A DNA stretch of 64,000 nt from Pseudobutyrivibrio xylanivorans (GCF_010906925.1 NZ_VTVE01000001.1:868001-932000), one strand, 5' to 3'. Numbered from the stretch's first letter, positions 45,023 through 54,780 are shown. Program-made: numbers and translations. The notes: generated by a model not told the origin, from the sequence alone.

Positions 45023-46342
45023 ATGGGTCTTAGGACTTTTAAGGGCGGTGTTCATCCTTATGATGGCAAGGCTATTTCAAAGGAAAAGCCTATCAAAGAA
45101 TTAAAGCCACAGGGTGAAATGGTATATCCATTGTCTCAGCATATTGGTGCACCAGCTACTGCAATTGTTGCCGTTGGTGACACAGTGCTCAGAGGCCAGA
45201 AGATAGCAGATGCTGGCGGATTTGTTTCTGCGCCTATTTTTGCATCTGTATCTGGAACAGTCAAGGCAATCGAGCCAAGACGAGTTGCCACAGGCGACAT
45301 GGTTAATTCTATCATAATTGAGAGTGATGGAAAATTCATTGAGACTGGTTTTGAAGCTTGTGATGATTATACTGAGCTTTCTGATGACCAGATTATCTCT
45401 AAAATCCAGAATGCAGGTATTGTTGGTATGGGTGGTGCCGGTTTTCCTACCCATGTAAAGCTTTCACCTAACAAGCCAGAGAACATCGAATTTATTATTG
45501 CTAACTGTGCAGAATGTGAGCCTTATCTTACATCTGATTACAGATCGATGGTAGAGGAGCCTGAAAAGTTAATTACTGGAATGAAAATTATTCTTCAGCT
45601 TTTCCCTAAGGCTAAGGGACTTTTGGGAATCGAGGATAATAAAAGCGATGTTATAGCATCTCTTTCAAAACTGTGTGAGCATGAGCCACGTATTGAGGTT
45701 GTTCCTCTTATGACAAAATATCCTCAGGGTGGTGAGCGTCAGCTCATTAAAGCTTGTACAGGACGTGAGATTAATTCAAAGATGCTTCCTGCTGATGCTG
45801 GATGCATTGTAGATAATGTTGCCACTATCAATGCTGTTTACACTGCGGTTGTTGAGGGCAAGCCTGTTATGGATCGTATTTTTACAGTAACAGGTGATTC
45901 TGTTATGGAACCACGCAATTTCCGTATTTGCATCGGTACTAGCTGCAAGGAGATTCTTGAGGCTGCAGGTGGATATATCCATGAGCCAAAGAAGATTATA
46001 TCTGGTGGTCCTATGATGGGATTTGCTCTTTTGGATGTGGATGTTCCTACAACCAAGACATCAGGTGCACTTCTTTGCTTATCAGAGGATGAAGTATCTA
46101 AGTACGAGACTACTGCTTGTATCAACTGTGGCCGTTGCGTAGATGCTTGCCCTGAGAATCTTATCCCTTCTAGATTATCTAAGTTCGCAGATCACGGGGA
46201 CAAGGAAACATTTGAAAAGTGGTATGGACTTGAGTGTATCGAGTGTGGTAGCTGTAGTTTTGCATGCCCAGCCAGAAAGCCACTAGCACAATCTATTAAG
46301 ACTATGAAAAAGATGGTTCTTGCAGATAAGAGAAAAAAGTAG
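45023..46342 (+). CDS. rnfC: Rnf complex subunit C
   Basis: 439 residues from the ATG at 45023, 8 bases after an AGAGGGG site (an ATG at 45017 is too close). RnfC is the peripheral NADH-binding subunit of the ferredoxin:NAD oxidoreductase. The N-terminal barrel (VHPYDGKAISKEKPI) precedes GMGGAGFPTHVK and GGERQLIKACTGREI, and two ferredoxin-type motifs CINCGRCVDACP and CIECGSCSFACP near the C-terminus hold two [4Fe-4S] clusters. It is first in the order C-D-G-E-A-B. Confidence 0.96.
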   Translation: MGLRTFKGGVHPYDGKAISKEKPIKELKPQGEMVYPLSQHIGAPATAIVAVGDTVLRGQKIADAGGFVSAPIFASVSGTVKAIEPRRVATGDMVNSIIIESDGKFIETGFEACDDYTELSDDQIISKIQNAGIVGMGGAGFPTHVKLSPNKPENIEFIIANCAECEPYLTSDYRSMVEEPEKLITGMKIILQLFPKAKGLLGIEDNKSDVIASLSKLCEHEPRIEVVPLMTKYPQGGERQLIKACTGREINSKMLPADAGCIVDNVATINAVYTAVVEGKPVMDRIFTVTGDSVMEPRNFRICIGTSCKEILEAAGGYIHEPKKIISGGPMMGFALLDVDVPTTKTSGALLCLSEDEVSKYETTACINCGRCVDACPENLIPSRLSKFADHGDKETFEKWYGLECIECGSCSFACPARKPLAQSIKTMKKMVLADKRKK

Positions 46343-46359
46343 AAAGGAAAGTAACTAAA

Positions 46360-47316
46360 GTGAGCGATTTATTAAAAGTTTCTTCATCTCCACATGTTAG
46401 AGCAAAGGATGATACTTCTAGAATCATGCTATATGTGATTCTTGCTCTTATGCCAACTACTGTATTTGGTATTTTCAATTTTGGTTACAGAGCTTTGCTT
46501 TTAGTACTTGTTTGTATCTTTACATGTGTGATTTCAGAATGGTTATTTGAAAAAGCTGTAGGTAAAAAGAGCACAATTGGCGATTTAAGTGCCGCTGTTA
46601 CAGGCCTTCTTCTTGCTCTTAATTTACCATTTACACTTCCTGTTTGGCAGGCGGTTCTTGGTTCTATTTTTGCTATAGTTGTTGTTAAGATGCTCTTTGG
46701 CGGCTTGGGTCAGAATTTCATGAATCCAGCACTTGGTGGTAGAGCATTTCTTGTGATTTCATTTGCTGCAACTATGACACATTTTGAATATGACGGAGTA
46801 GCAGGTGCTACACCACTTGCACTTTTAAAGAGTGGCGAGGCAGTAAATACTCTTGACATGCTTATTGGTCGTACCGGAGGTACAATCGGTGAGACATCTG
46901 CCATTTGTATTTTGATTGGAGCTATTATTCTTATTCTTCTAGGAGTTATTGATCTTATTATTCCTGGCGTTTATATAGTTTCATTTGCAATATTTGTATG
47001 TGTCTTCGGTGGTCATGGATTTGATACATCATATCTTGTGGCTCACCTTTGTGGTGGTGGATTGATGCTTGGTGCATTCTTTATGGCTACAGATTATGTT
47101 ACATCTCCAATTACACCTGCTGGCAAAGTTATTTTTGGTATTTGCCTAGGTGTACTTACTGGTATCTTTAGAATATTTGGAAATAGTGCAGAGGGAGTCA
47201 GCTTTGCAATTATCTTTAGTAACCTTCTTGTTCCACTTATTGAAAAGGTTACAGTTCCTCGTGCTTTTGGTGTTGTAAGAGAAAGAAAACCAAAGGAGGT
47301 GAAGGCTGATGAATAA
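46360..47316 (+). CDS. rnfD: Rnf complex subunit D
   Basis: 318 residues from a GTG start. A polytopic membrane subunit carrying covalent FMN: the GATPLALLKSG segment contains the Thr that is flavinylated in homologues. GGLGQNFMNPALGGRAFLVISFA and TDYVTSPITPAGKVIFGI are family-typical. Its end overlaps the rnfG start by eight bases, so translation is coupled. Confidence 0.95.
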   Translation: MSDLLKVSSSPHVRAKDDTSRIMLYVILALMPTTVFGIFNFGYRALLLVLVCIFTCVISEWLFEKAVGKKSTIGDLSAAVTGLLLALNLPFTLPVWQAVLGSIFAIVVVKMLFGGLGQNFMNPALGGRAFLVISFAATMTHFEYDGVAGATPLALLKSGEAVNTLDMLIGRTGGTIGETSAICILIGAIILILLGVIDLIIPGVYIVSFAIFVCVFGGHGFDTSYLVAHLCGGGLMLGAFFMATDYVTSPITPAGKVIFGICLGVLTGIFRIFGNSAEGVSFAIIFSNLLVPLIEKVTVPRAFGVVRERKPKEVKADE

Positions 47317-47926
47317 ATTAGTTAAAGACGCTTTGGTCCTTACTTGTATTACAGTTATTGCCGGATTCGCCCTTGGTCTTGTATACGAGATTACAAAAGC
47401 TCCTATTGCTAAGGCAGAGGCCGATGCACTTCAGACTGCATATCAGACAGTTTTCGCAGACGCAGCATCATTTAAGGATTTAGATGGTTTTGATTCTGCA
47501 GCTGCTACAGATGTAGTTCAAAAGGCTGGATATACTGATGATACAATTGATAACTGTGTAGTAGCCCTTGATGGTTCTGGTAATCCACTTGGCTATGTTA
47601 TTACTGTTACATCATCAGCTGGATATGGTGGCAAGATTACATTTTCACTTGGCATTACAAATGACGGAGTGTTAAATGGTTATTCTATTACCACAATCTC
47701 TGAGACAGCTGGTCTTGGAATGAAAGCCAGAGATACAGGAGAGGGGACATTTTCTTCTCAGTTCATCAATCGTCAGTCAGAGATATTTACAGTAACAAAA
47801 ACTGGTGCGACTCAATCATCAGAAATAGATGCCATTTCTGCAGCGACAATCACATCTAAGGCTGTAACAAATGGTGTGAATGCAGGCGTCACCTACTTCA
47901 ATTATCTGGTAGGAGGTGCAAAATAA
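47309..47926 (+). CDS. rnfG: Rnf complex subunit G
   Basis: 205 residues. One N-terminal membrane helix and an external FMN-binding domain; DAISAATITSKAVTNGV carries the flavinylation motif (S-A-A-T, with Thr as the expected FMN site). GYGGKITFSLGI and ETAGLGMKA are also typical. It uses an AAAGGAGGTG site inside rnfD. Electron transfer between the quinone-free membrane cofactors is known for Rnf. Confidence 0.95.
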   Translation: MNKLVKDALVLTCITVIAGFALGLVYEITKAPIAKAEADALQTAYQTVFADAASFKDLDGFDSAAATDVVQKAGYTDDTIDNCVVALDGSGNPLGYVITVTSSAGYGGKITFSLGITNDGVLNGYSITTISETAGLGMKARDTGEGTFSSQFINRQSEIFTVTKTGATQSSEIDAISAATITSKAVTNGVNAGVTYFNYLVGGAK

Positions 47927-48792
47927 TGAATAAAAATATAGAGCGTTTATATAATGGACTTTGGAAAGAGAATCCTACATTTGTATTGATGCTTGGTATG
48001 TGTCCAACACTTGCTGTTACAACATCGGCAATCAATGGTATAGGAATGGGTCTTTCTACAACAGTGGTTCTTGTTCTTTCTAATATGATGATTTCTGCAC
48101 TTAGAAATATTATTCCAGATAGAGTGAGAATGCCTGCTTTTATCGTAGTAGTTGCTTCATTCGTTACAATCGTGCAGTTTTTGATGCAGGGATTTACTCC
48201 ATCCTTGTATGCATCACTTGGAATCTATATTCCACTTATTGTAGTTAACTGTATTATTCTTGGACGTGCTGAAAGCTACGCATCTAAGAATCCTGTTATT
48301 CCATCTATGTTTGACGGTATTGGTATGGGTCTTGGCTTTACAGTTGGTCTTACACTTATCGGTGTAGTAAGAGAGATTCTTGGTAATGGTTCTGCATTTG
48401 GAGTAAATATTCCGGCACTTAATGATTACCATATTACTTTATTTGGACTAGCACCTGGTGCATTCATAGTTCTTGGCTTCTTAGTTGCTATTATGAATGT
48501 TGTTAGACGTAAAATGGAAGCAGCTGGCAAGCCACTTCCTGCAGTGCAGGGTTGCTTAAGTGGAGATTGTTCTAGCTGCGGACTTTCAAGCTCATGTACA
48601 GGTAAGTCACTTGTACATAACACTCCTGAAGAGATTCCGGTTGATCCTAAGGATGTTGCTAAGCCTCAGCCTGAGACAAAGATAGAGGTTAAGCACACTG
48701 CTAATGCTAAGAACACAGAGGATGTTGAGAAATCTGGTTCTGATTCATCTTATGCAGATGATGATATTGTAGGAAAGGAGGAAGATAAATAA
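47926..48792 (+). CDS. rnfE: Rnf complex subunit E with Cys-rich C-terminal extension
   Basis: 288 residues. Residues 1-195 form the usual membrane core (LWKENPTFVLMLGMCPTLAVT, NCIILGRAESYAS, FDGIGMGLGF). The last ~80 residues are an extension: four cysteines (210, 215, 218, 224) in CLSGDCSSCGLSSSC, then a Lys/Glu/Asp-rich, probably disordered tail. The core RnfE of other bacteria is about 200-230 residues. It overlaps rnfG and rnfA starts by one base each (the rnfG stop shares its last base with the ATG). Confidence 0.93.
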   Translation: MNKNIERLYNGLWKENPTFVLMLGMCPTLAVTTSAINGIGMGLSTTVVLVLSNMMISALRNIIPDRVRMPAFIVVVASFVTIVQFLMQGFTPSLYASLGIYIPLIVVNCIILGRAESYASKNPVIPSMFDGIGMGLGFTVGLTLIGVVREILGNGSAFGVNIPALNDYHITLFGLAPGAFIVLGFLVAIMNVVRRKMEAAGKPLPAVQGCLSGDCSSCGLSSSCTGKSLVHNTPEEIPVDPKDVAKPQPETKIEVKHTANAKNTEDVEKSGSDSSYADDDIVGKEEDK

Positions 48793-49376
48793 TGAATTAT
48801 GTTACAGGATTGATTCTATTACTTGTTTCATCAGCTATTGTAAATAACGTTGTTCTTTCTCAGTTCCTTGGCCTTTGCCCATTCCTTGGTGTATCTAAGA
48901 GGGTAGAGACTGCTGCTGGTATGGGTGGTGCTGTAATTTTCGTAATTACAATTGCTTCATTTGTATCATCAGTTATTTACAAATATGTTCTTGCACCTAC
49001 TGGTTTCCAGTACATGCAGACAATAGTATTTATTCTTGTTATTGCAGCCCTCGTGCAGTTTGTTGAGATGTTCCTTAAGAAGAGTATTCCATCTCTGTAT
49101 AAGTCACTTGGCGTATACCTTCCACTTATTACTACAAACTGTGCGGTTCTTGGTACTGCCATTAACAACGTTACTAACAATTACGATATTCTTGAGAGTG
49201 TCATTAATGGTTTTGGCGTAGCAGTTGGTTTTACAATTGCAATCGTAATCATGGCTGGCATTCGTGAGAAGATTGAATACAACGATATCCCTGAGACATT
49301 TAAGGGCTCTGCTATAGTCCTCATTACTGCAGGATTGATGGCAATGGCTTTTCTTGGATTCTCAGGAGTAATATAA
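48792..49376 (+). CDS. rnfA: Rnf complex subunit A
   Basis: 194 residues, almost entirely membrane helices. NNVVLSQFLGLCPFLGVSKR near the N-terminus and LPLITTNCAVLG contain the conserved Cys residues that hold an Fe-S cluster between RnfA and RnfE. Its ATG overlaps the rnfE stop, and rnfB starts 13 bases after its own stop. Confidence 0.95.
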   Translation: MNYVTGLILLLVSSAIVNNVVLSQFLGLCPFLGVSKRVETAAGMGGAVIFVITIASFVSSVIYKYVLAPTGFQYMQTIVFILVIAALVQFVEMFLKKSIPSLYKSLGVYLPLITTNCAVLGTAINNVTNNYDILESVINGFGVAVGFTIAIVIMAGIREKIEYNDIPETFKGSAIVLITAGLMAMAFLGFSGVI

Positions 49377-49389
49377 GGAGGGCTGACAA

Positions 49390-50181
49390 ATGAGTATAAC
49401 AGGAATTTTACTGGCAGCTGTTATTGTTGGCGCTACTGGTTGTGTAATTGGATTTTTCCTTTGTTTCTCAGCTGAGAAGTTCAAGGTTGAGGTTGATCCA
49501 AAGGAAGAGGCTGTACTTGGAGTTTTACCTGGAAATAACTGTGGTGGTTGTGGATATGCAGGCTGTTCTGGTCTTGCCGCTGCCATTGCAAAGGGAGAGG
49601 CACCTGTTAACCAATGTCCTGTTGGTGGTGCACCTGTTGCAGCTCAGATTTCAGAGATTATGGGCGTAGCTGCAGAAGAGGGCGTTCGCAAAGTTGCATT
49701 TGTTATGTGTAACGGTACTTGCGAGAATGCTAAGCAGATGTACGATTACACCGGTGTTGAGGATTGTAAGGCAATGGCTTTTGTTCCTGGTGGTGGACCA
49801 AAGGCGTGCTCTTATGGATGTATGGGATTTGGTTCCTGCGTTAAGGCTTGTCCTTTTGATGCTATTCACATTATTGATGGTGTAGCATTGGTTGATAAGG
49901 AAGCATGTAAGGCCTGCGGCAAATGTGTTGCTACATGTCCTAATCATCTTATTGAGCTTATTCCTTATGATTTTGGACATGCTGTTCGTTGTCACAATAA
50001 TGACAAGGGCAAGGATGTAATGCAGGTATGTAAGGTAGGATGTATCGGCTGTCACAAGTGCGAAAAAGTATGTGAGAGCGATGCCATCCATGTAGATGGA
50101 TTCTTCGCCCATATTGATCAGGAAAAATGCACTAGCTGTGGCAAGTGCGCGGAAGCATGTCCTCGTAAAATCATTTTATAA
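49390..50181 (+). CDS. rnfB: Rnf complex subunit B (ferredoxin-type)
   Basis: 263 residues. One N-terminal membrane helix, then an Fe-S domain (NNCGGCGYAGCSGLAAAI) and three or more ferredoxin-type motifs: CMGFGSCVKACPFDAIH, CKACGKCVATCP, CIGCHKCEKVC and CTSCGKCAEACP. RnfB accepts electrons from reduced ferredoxin. It is the last gene of the operon, before a structured terminator. Confidence 0.96.
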   Translation: MSITGILLAAVIVGATGCVIGFFLCFSAEKFKVEVDPKEEAVLGVLPGNNCGGCGYAGCSGLAAAIAKGEAPVNQCPVGGAPVAAQISEIMGVAAEEGVRKVAFVMCNGTCENAKQMYDYTGVEDCKAMAFVPGGGPKACSYGCMGFGSCVKACPFDAIHIIDGVALVDKEACKACGKCVATCPNHLIELIPYDFGHAVRCHNNDKGKDVMQVCKVGCIGCHKCEKVCESDAIHVDGFFAHIDQEKCTSCGKCAEACPRKIIL

Positions 50182-50189
50182 GTAACTTA

Positions 50190-50288
50190 CCAATCTGTTA
50201 CGGCTACAAGCCTTAGAGTCTCCCAGACTCAGCATAAAAAGCTTCCCTTGGGAGACCAAAGAGCTTGATGCCTACAGATTGGTTTTTT
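50190..50288 (+). terminator. Complex terminator / structured RNA after rnfB
   Basis: Outer stem CCAATCTGT (50190-50198) with ACAGATTGG (50274-50282), then T6 at 50283-50288. Inside it lie a second stem GTCTCCCA/TGGGAGAC (50218-50225 with 50249-50256) and a possible pseudoknot between its loop (AAGCT, 50239-50243) and AGCTT at 50262-50266. A 75-base head on a terminator is unusual. Confidence 0.6.
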
Positions 50289-50373
50289 ATTGTCTCTATT
50301 TTTCTTGCATACTTCCTACGAATCGTGTTAGATGAGCGAAGAGACTCCAAGGCTTGTAGGCGTAACAGTTTGG
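50190..50373. repeat. 33-base imperfect inverted repeat between rnfB and proB
   Basis: The arm at 50190-50222 is the reverse complement of 50341-50373 with 30 of 33 positions matching. The arms enclose 118 bases, including the terminator T tract. It lies just before the proB promoter. I see no flanking target duplication and no coding sequence inside. Confidence 0.8.
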
Positions 50374-50376
50374 CTC

Positions 50377-50406
50377 TTGCTATATTAGTGTATTTAGTGG
50401 TATGAT
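50377..50406 (+). promoter_or_regulatory. Promoter for the proB operon
   Basis: TTGCTA and TATGAT separated by 18 bases, with TGG directly before the -10 giving an extended -10. It starts four bases after the inverted repeat. Confidence 0.7.
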
Positions 50407-50433
50407 ATTGCGGAAAATAAACAGGAGAATGAT

Positions 50434-51267
50434 ATGTACGGACACGATTTTACTAAAAAGAAGAGAGTCATTGTTAAGGTAGGTTCATCTACTATTACAC
50501 ATGATGCAACTGGAAATATTGATTACACAAAATTAGAGCGACTTGTTCGTCAGTTATGCGACTTGAGAGCCCAGGGTAAGGACGTATGTCTTGTTTCATC
50601 TGGTGCTATTGCAGTAGGTCGTTATGCAATTGGTTTAAAGGAACGTCCACAGGATTTGGCTACAAAGCAGGCGTGCGCATCAATTGGTCAGGCTTACTTA
50701 ATGTCCGTATATCAGAAGCTTTTCTCTGAATACAATCAAAAGGCTGGTCAGATTCTTATGACTAAAAAGACTATGACTGACCCAGAATCTAGAGAAAATG
50801 CTAGAAATACATTTGAGCAGCTGTTTAACCTTGGAGTTATTCCTGTTGTTAATGAAAATGATACTGTTGCCACACACGAGATTCAGTTTGGTGATAATGA
50901 TTCACTTTCAGCTATTGTTGCAGCCCTTACAAAGGCAGATGCATTAGTTCTTTTATCAGATATTGATGGTCTTTACACAGACAATCCTAATACTAATCCA
51001 GATGCTGAATTTGTGCCTGTAGTTGAGAGCATTGAGGATGTTATGGATATGGCTAGCTCTGATAGCTCATCTGATGTGGGAACAGGCGGTATGACTGCAA
51101 AGCTTCGTGCAGCCCAGATTGCTACATACAGCGGTGCTGATATGGTTATCACTAATGGCGCTCATATTGGTAATATTCACCGTATTTTTGAAAATAAGGA
51201 TAAGGGTACCCTATTTGTTGCAAACAAGCGTGACGATGTAAGGGTATTAGATTTATTAGAGGATTAA
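50434..51267 (+). CDS. proB: Glutamate 5-kinase without PUA domain
   Basis: 277 residues. It makes glutamyl 5-phosphate, the first step of proline synthesis. The kinase fold is clear (IVKVGSSTITHD, LVSSGAIAVGR, PVVNENDTVATHEI, FGDNDSLSAIVA, GTGGMTAKLRAA). It ends after the kinase domain, lacking the C-terminal PUA domain of the ~365-residue enzymes; short forms exist in Firmicutes. Two small genes separate it from proA. Confidence 0.95.
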   Translation: MYGHDFTKKKRVIVKVGSSTITHDATGNIDYTKLERLVRQLCDLRAQGKDVCLVSSGAIAVGRYAIGLKERPQDLATKQACASIGQAYLMSVYQKLFSEYNQKAGQILMTKKTMTDPESRENARNTFEQLFNLGVIPVVNENDTVATHEIQFGDNDSLSAIVAALTKADALVLLSDIDGLYTDNPNTNPDAEFVPVVESIEDVMDMASSDSSSDVGTGGMTAKLRAAQIATYSGADMVITNGAHIGNIHRIFENKDKGTLFVANKRDDVRVLDLLED

Positions 51268-51269
51268 TT

Positions 51270-51491
51270 ATGATTACAGAAAAAGATATCGCAAGAATCA
51301 ATGAGTTGTATCACAAGAGTAAGGGAGAGGGCCTTACTGATGCAGAAAAGGCAGAACAGGCTAAGCTTAGACGTGCTTATATTGATGCAATAAAAGGTAA
51401 TGTTAGAGCTCAGCTTAATAATATTGATATTGTAGATGAAGATGGCAGGGTAGAAAACCTTGGCGAAAAATATGGAAAAGTCTCTAAATAA
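51270..51491 (+). CDS. UPF0291/DUF896 (YnzC-like) small protein
   Basis: 73 residues, mostly helical: ITEKDIARINELYHKSKGEG, LTDAEKAEQAKLRRAYIDA, GNVRAQL, ending in acidic and basic residues. This matches the conserved DUF896 family of Firmicutes, whose function is unsettled. Two bases separate it from proB, and its end overlaps the next gene. Confidence 0.9.
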   Translation: MITEKDIARINELYHKSKGEGLTDAEKAEQAKLRRAYIDAIKGNVRAQLNNIDIVDEDGRVENLGEKYGKVSK

Positions 51492-52065
51492 TAAAGAACT
51501 TAGAACAGAATTTAAAGCTAAGCGAAATGCTATTTCTTCACAGCTTCGAGAAGATATGTCGCTTGCTATTACAGAAAATTTTTTGGCTCTTTTAGAATCT
51601 GATTTTAAAGGGGCTAATATTTTTTTATGCTTTTATCCCTACGGTTCCGAGGTGGATTTATTAGGACTTTATGAGAGACTTCTAGATATTGATAAAGACC
51701 TATATTTTCCAGTATCAAATATAAATACTCATGAACTTACATTTTACAAGATTAATGATTTAAAGGATGATTTTCATGAGGGGGCTTACGGTATAATGGA
51801 GCCCAACACTAATTTAGAGCAGTTTAATGGGGATGATAGTTCTACAGTGGTCATTACACCAGGATTAATCTTTGATGAAAGATGTAATCGAATTGGTTAT
51901 GGTGCAGGCTATTATGATAGATTTTTCGCGTCTCATCCAGATACTTTTAAAGTGGGAGTCGGGTTTGAAGAACAAATAATTAATAAATTGAATGTAGGGG
52001 CATATGATGTGCCTTTAGATTATGTTGTAACTAATAACAGACTTATAAAAAGGAGTAGGCAATGA
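51472..52065 (+). CDS. 5-formyltetrahydrofolate cyclo-ligase
   Basis: 197 residues from the ATG at 51472; a TTG at 51460 is a possible but unneeded earlier start. It overlaps the DUF896 gene by 20 bases. It converts 5-formyl-THF to 5,10-methenyl-THF with ATP. The [16 protein letters not shown] basic N-terminus, [22 protein letters not shown] signature and VGVGFEEQI segment are diagnostic. Confidence 0.93.
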   Translation: MEKSLNNKELRTEFKAKRNAISSQLREDMSLAITENFLALLESDFKGANIFLCFYPYGSEVDLLGLYERLLDIDKDLYFPVSNINTHELTFYKINDLKDDFHEGAYGIMEPNTNLEQFNGDDSSTVVITPGLIFDERCNRIGYGAGYYDRFFASHPDTFKVGVGFEEQIINKLNVGAYDVPLDYVVTNNRLIKRSRQ

Positions 52066-53306
52066 CATTACTAGAATTAGCAACAAAAGCAAGAGACGTT
52101 AAATACACTGTGGCAGCTCTTTCCACAGAAGACAAAAATTCAGCAATTATGGCTGTAGCTGATGCATTAGAGGCAAGCGCTTCCGATATCATTTCAGCCA
52201 ATGCAATAGATATGAAAAATGGCGAGACTAAGGGGCTTTCACAGGGTCTTTTAGATAGACTTAAGCTTGATGAGTCAAGAATTAAGGGTATTGCTGATGG
52301 ACTTCGTGAGATTGTTAAGCTTGATGATCCTATAGGTCAGATTACAGAGGAATTTGAGCGTCCTAATGGATTGAAGATTAAAAAGAGACTTGTTCCAATC
52401 GGTGTAGTCGGTGTTATTTATGAGGCTAGACCAAATGTTACTGCCGATGTTTTTGGCCTTTGTTTTAAGACAGGTAATGCGGTTATCTTAAAGGGCGGTT
52501 CTGATGCTCTTGAGTCAAATAAGGCTATTGTAAAGGTTATTAAATCAGCCCTCGAAAAAGGTGGATATCCAGTTGATGCAATTACTCTTATTGATGACAC
52601 TTCTAGAGAGACTGCAAAGGAGATGATGCGTCTCAATGGTTATATTGATGTACTTATCCCTAGAGGTAGCGCAGGTCTTATTAAGTCTGTTGTGGAGAAT
52701 GCATCTATTCCTGTAATAGAGACTGGCTCTGGAAACTGCCATATATATGTAGATCATGATGCTGATATTGATATGGCTATTGATATTATCGTTAATGCCA
52801 AGACACAGCGTATCGGTGTATGTAACGCAGCTGAATCTCTTGTAATTCACGAGGATATTGCAGCTTCTCTTTTACCAAAATTAAACAAAGCTCTTAGAGA
52901 AAAGGGTGTACAGATTTTTGCAGACGCTAAAGCTAAGGCTTTAATGGAAGGCTCAGAAGATGCTACTGAGGAAGATTTTGCAAAAGAATATTTAGATTAT
53001 ATTATCTCCGTTAAGACTGTTTCATCAGTTGAAGAGGCAATTGAGCATATTAACAAGTACAATACAGGTCACTCTGAGGCTATTGTCACCAATGACGAGA
53101 AAAATGCTGATAAGTTCTTAGAGGGGATTGATGCTGCTTGTGTATATGTCAATGCTTCAACTAGATTTACTGATGGTTTTGAGTTTGGATTTGGTGCAGA
53201 GATTGGAATCAGCACTCAAAAGCTTCACGCTAGAGGACCTATGGGCCTTCTTGCTCTTACAAGCTACAAATACACAATCTTTGGCAATGGCCAGATTAGA
53301 AAGTAG
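52062..53306 (+). CDS. proA: Gamma-glutamyl phosphate reductase
   Basis: 414 residues. It reduces glutamyl 5-phosphate to the semialdehyde for proline synthesis. Aldehyde-dehydrogenase-like fold: [31 protein letters not shown], the catalytic Cys in [11 protein letters not shown], and [17 protein letters not shown] near the end. The ATG overlaps the previous stop (ATGA), so it is coupled to the cyclo-ligase and proB upstream. Confidence 0.96.
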   Translation: MTLLELATKARDVKYTVAALSTEDKNSAIMAVADALEASASDIISANAIDMKNGETKGLSQGLLDRLKLDESRIKGIADGLREIVKLDDPIGQITEEFERPNGLKIKKRLVPIGVVGVIYEARPNVTADVFGLCFKTGNAVILKGGSDALESNKAIVKVIKSALEKGGYPVDAITLIDDTSRETAKEMMRLNGYIDVLIPRGSAGLIKSVVENASIPVIETGSGNCHIYVDHDADIDMAIDIIVNAKTQRIGVCNAAESLVIHEDIAASLLPKLNKALREKGVQIFADAKAKALMEGSEDATEEDFAKEYLDYIISVKTVSSVEEAIEHINKYNTGHSEAIVTNDEKNADKFLEGIDAACVYVNASTRFTDGFEFGFGAEIGISTQKLHARGPMGLLALTSYKYTIFGNGQIRK

Positions 53307-53324
53307 AATTAGATAGGATTTAAA

Positions 53325-54755
53325 ATGAGTATTACAGATTTATTAAACAATGCTCCAACTGAGGAGCCAGAGCGTCAATATTATTTCATCGAAGAGGCAA
53401 AGAAAATAGTTGCTTTAAAAGAGCAGGAGAAGGGCAGAAAGCTCACTTGCTGTGTTACTACTTTTGGATGCCAGATGAATGCTAGAGATTCTGAGAAGCT
53501 CCTTGGTGTACTTAAGGAAATTGGCTATGTTGAAACAACAGACGAGAATGCTGATTTTGTAATTTATAACACATGTACTGTTCGAGAAAATGCCAACAAT
53601 AAGGTCTATGGTCACCTTGGTATTCTCCATGGATACAAGAAAAAGAATAAAGATATGATGATTGGACTTTGTGGTTGCATGATGCAGGAGCCTACTGTTA
53701 TTGAACATCTTCAGAAGAATTATAAGTTTGTTGATCTTATTTTTGGTACACACAACCTTTATAAATTTGCAGAATTATTTACAACAGCTCTTCTTAATAA
53801 AAAGGGCATGATTATTGATATTTGGAAGGATACAGACAAAATCGTTGAGAATTTGCCTATTTCACGTAAATATCCTTTCAAGTCAGGTGTAAATATTAGC
53901 TTTGGATGCAATAATTTCTGTACATACTGTATTGTTCCTTATGTTCGCGGTAGAGAGCGTTCTAGAAAGCCTGAGGATATCGTAGCTGAGATTAAAGAGC
54001 TTGTTGCTGATGGCGTTGTAGAGATTATGCTTCTCGGCCAGAATGTTAACTCCTATGGGGTAGGCCTTGAGGAAAAGGTTACTTTTGCAGATTTGCTTCG
54101 AATGGTTAATGATATCGAAGGCCTTGAGCGTATTAGATTTATGACACCTCATCCAAAGGATTTGTCCGATGATTTAATTGAGGCCATGGCTACACTTCCA
54201 AAGGTCTGCCATCATATGCATTTACCACTTCAATCTGGAAGTACTGAGATTCTAAAGAAAATGAATCGTAGATACACCAAGGAGCATTATCTTGAATTAG
54301 TTGAAAAACTACGTGCTCGTGTTCCTGATGTTGCTATTACAACAGATATTATTGTTGGCTTCCCAGGTGAGACAGAGGAGGATTTCCTTGACACTATGGA
54401 TGTAGTAGACAAGGTTCATTATGATAGTGCTTTTACATTTATCTATTCCAAGAGAACTGGAACACCTGCTGCTACAATGGAAAATCAAGTGCCAGATGAT
54501 GTTGTTAAGGATAGATTTGATAGACTTCTTGCTCTAGTTCAAAAGCACGGTCATGAAAAGGTTAAATCCCTTGAGGGTACAGTACAAAAGGTCCTTGTTG
54601 AAGAGGTCAATGAACAGGATAAAAATCTTGTTTCAGGAAAGCTCGAAAATAATGTAACAGTTCACTTCCCAGGTGATGAATCTATGATTGGCAAAATTGT
54701 CGATGTTAGGTTAAACTGTTGTAAAGGGTTCTATTTTATTGGAGAAATAAATTAA
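53325..54755 (+). CDS. miaB: tRNA-2-methylthio-N6-dimethylallyladenosine synthase
   Basis: 476 residues. A radical-SAM methylthiotransferase acting on A37 of tRNAs. N-terminal UPF0004 domain (TTFGCQMNARDSEKL, IYNTCTVRENANNKVYG), radical SAM triad C-x3-C-x2-C in FGCNNFCTYCIVPYVRGRER, LLGQNVNSYG, GFPGETEEDF and a C-terminal TRAM domain. It supplies a broadly used modification and is expressed with the upstream pro genes and ruvAB. Confidence 0.95.
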   Translation: MSITDLLNNAPTEEPERQYYFIEEAKKIVALKEQEKGRKLTCCVTTFGCQMNARDSEKLLGVLKEIGYVETTDENADFVIYNTCTVRENANNKVYGHLGILHGYKKKNKDMMIGLCGCMMQEPTVIEHLQKNYKFVDLIFGTHNLYKFAELFTTALLNKKGMIIDIWKDTDKIVENLPISRKYPFKSGVNISFGCNNFCTYCIVPYVRGRERSRKPEDIVAEIKELVADGVVEIMLLGQNVNSYGVGLEEKVTFADLLRMVNDIEGLERIRFMTPHPKDLSDDLIEAMATLPKVCHHMHLPLQSGSTEILKKMNRRYTKEHYLELVEKLRARVPDVAITTDIIVGFPGETEEDFLDTMDVVDKVHYDSAFTFIYSKRTGTPAATMENQVPDDVVKDRFDRLLALVQKHGHEKVKSLEGTVQKVLVEEVNEQDKNLVSGKLENNVTVHFPGDESMIGKIVDVRLNCCKGFYFIGEIN

Positions 54756-54780
54756 GAAAGGGCCCTTTAGGGAGGATAAT

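Noticed and set aside
50190-50373. 6S RNA
   Set aside because: The long duplex is suggestive, but a T6 tract and complete terminator lie in the middle and no central open bubble with promoter-like sequence is evident.
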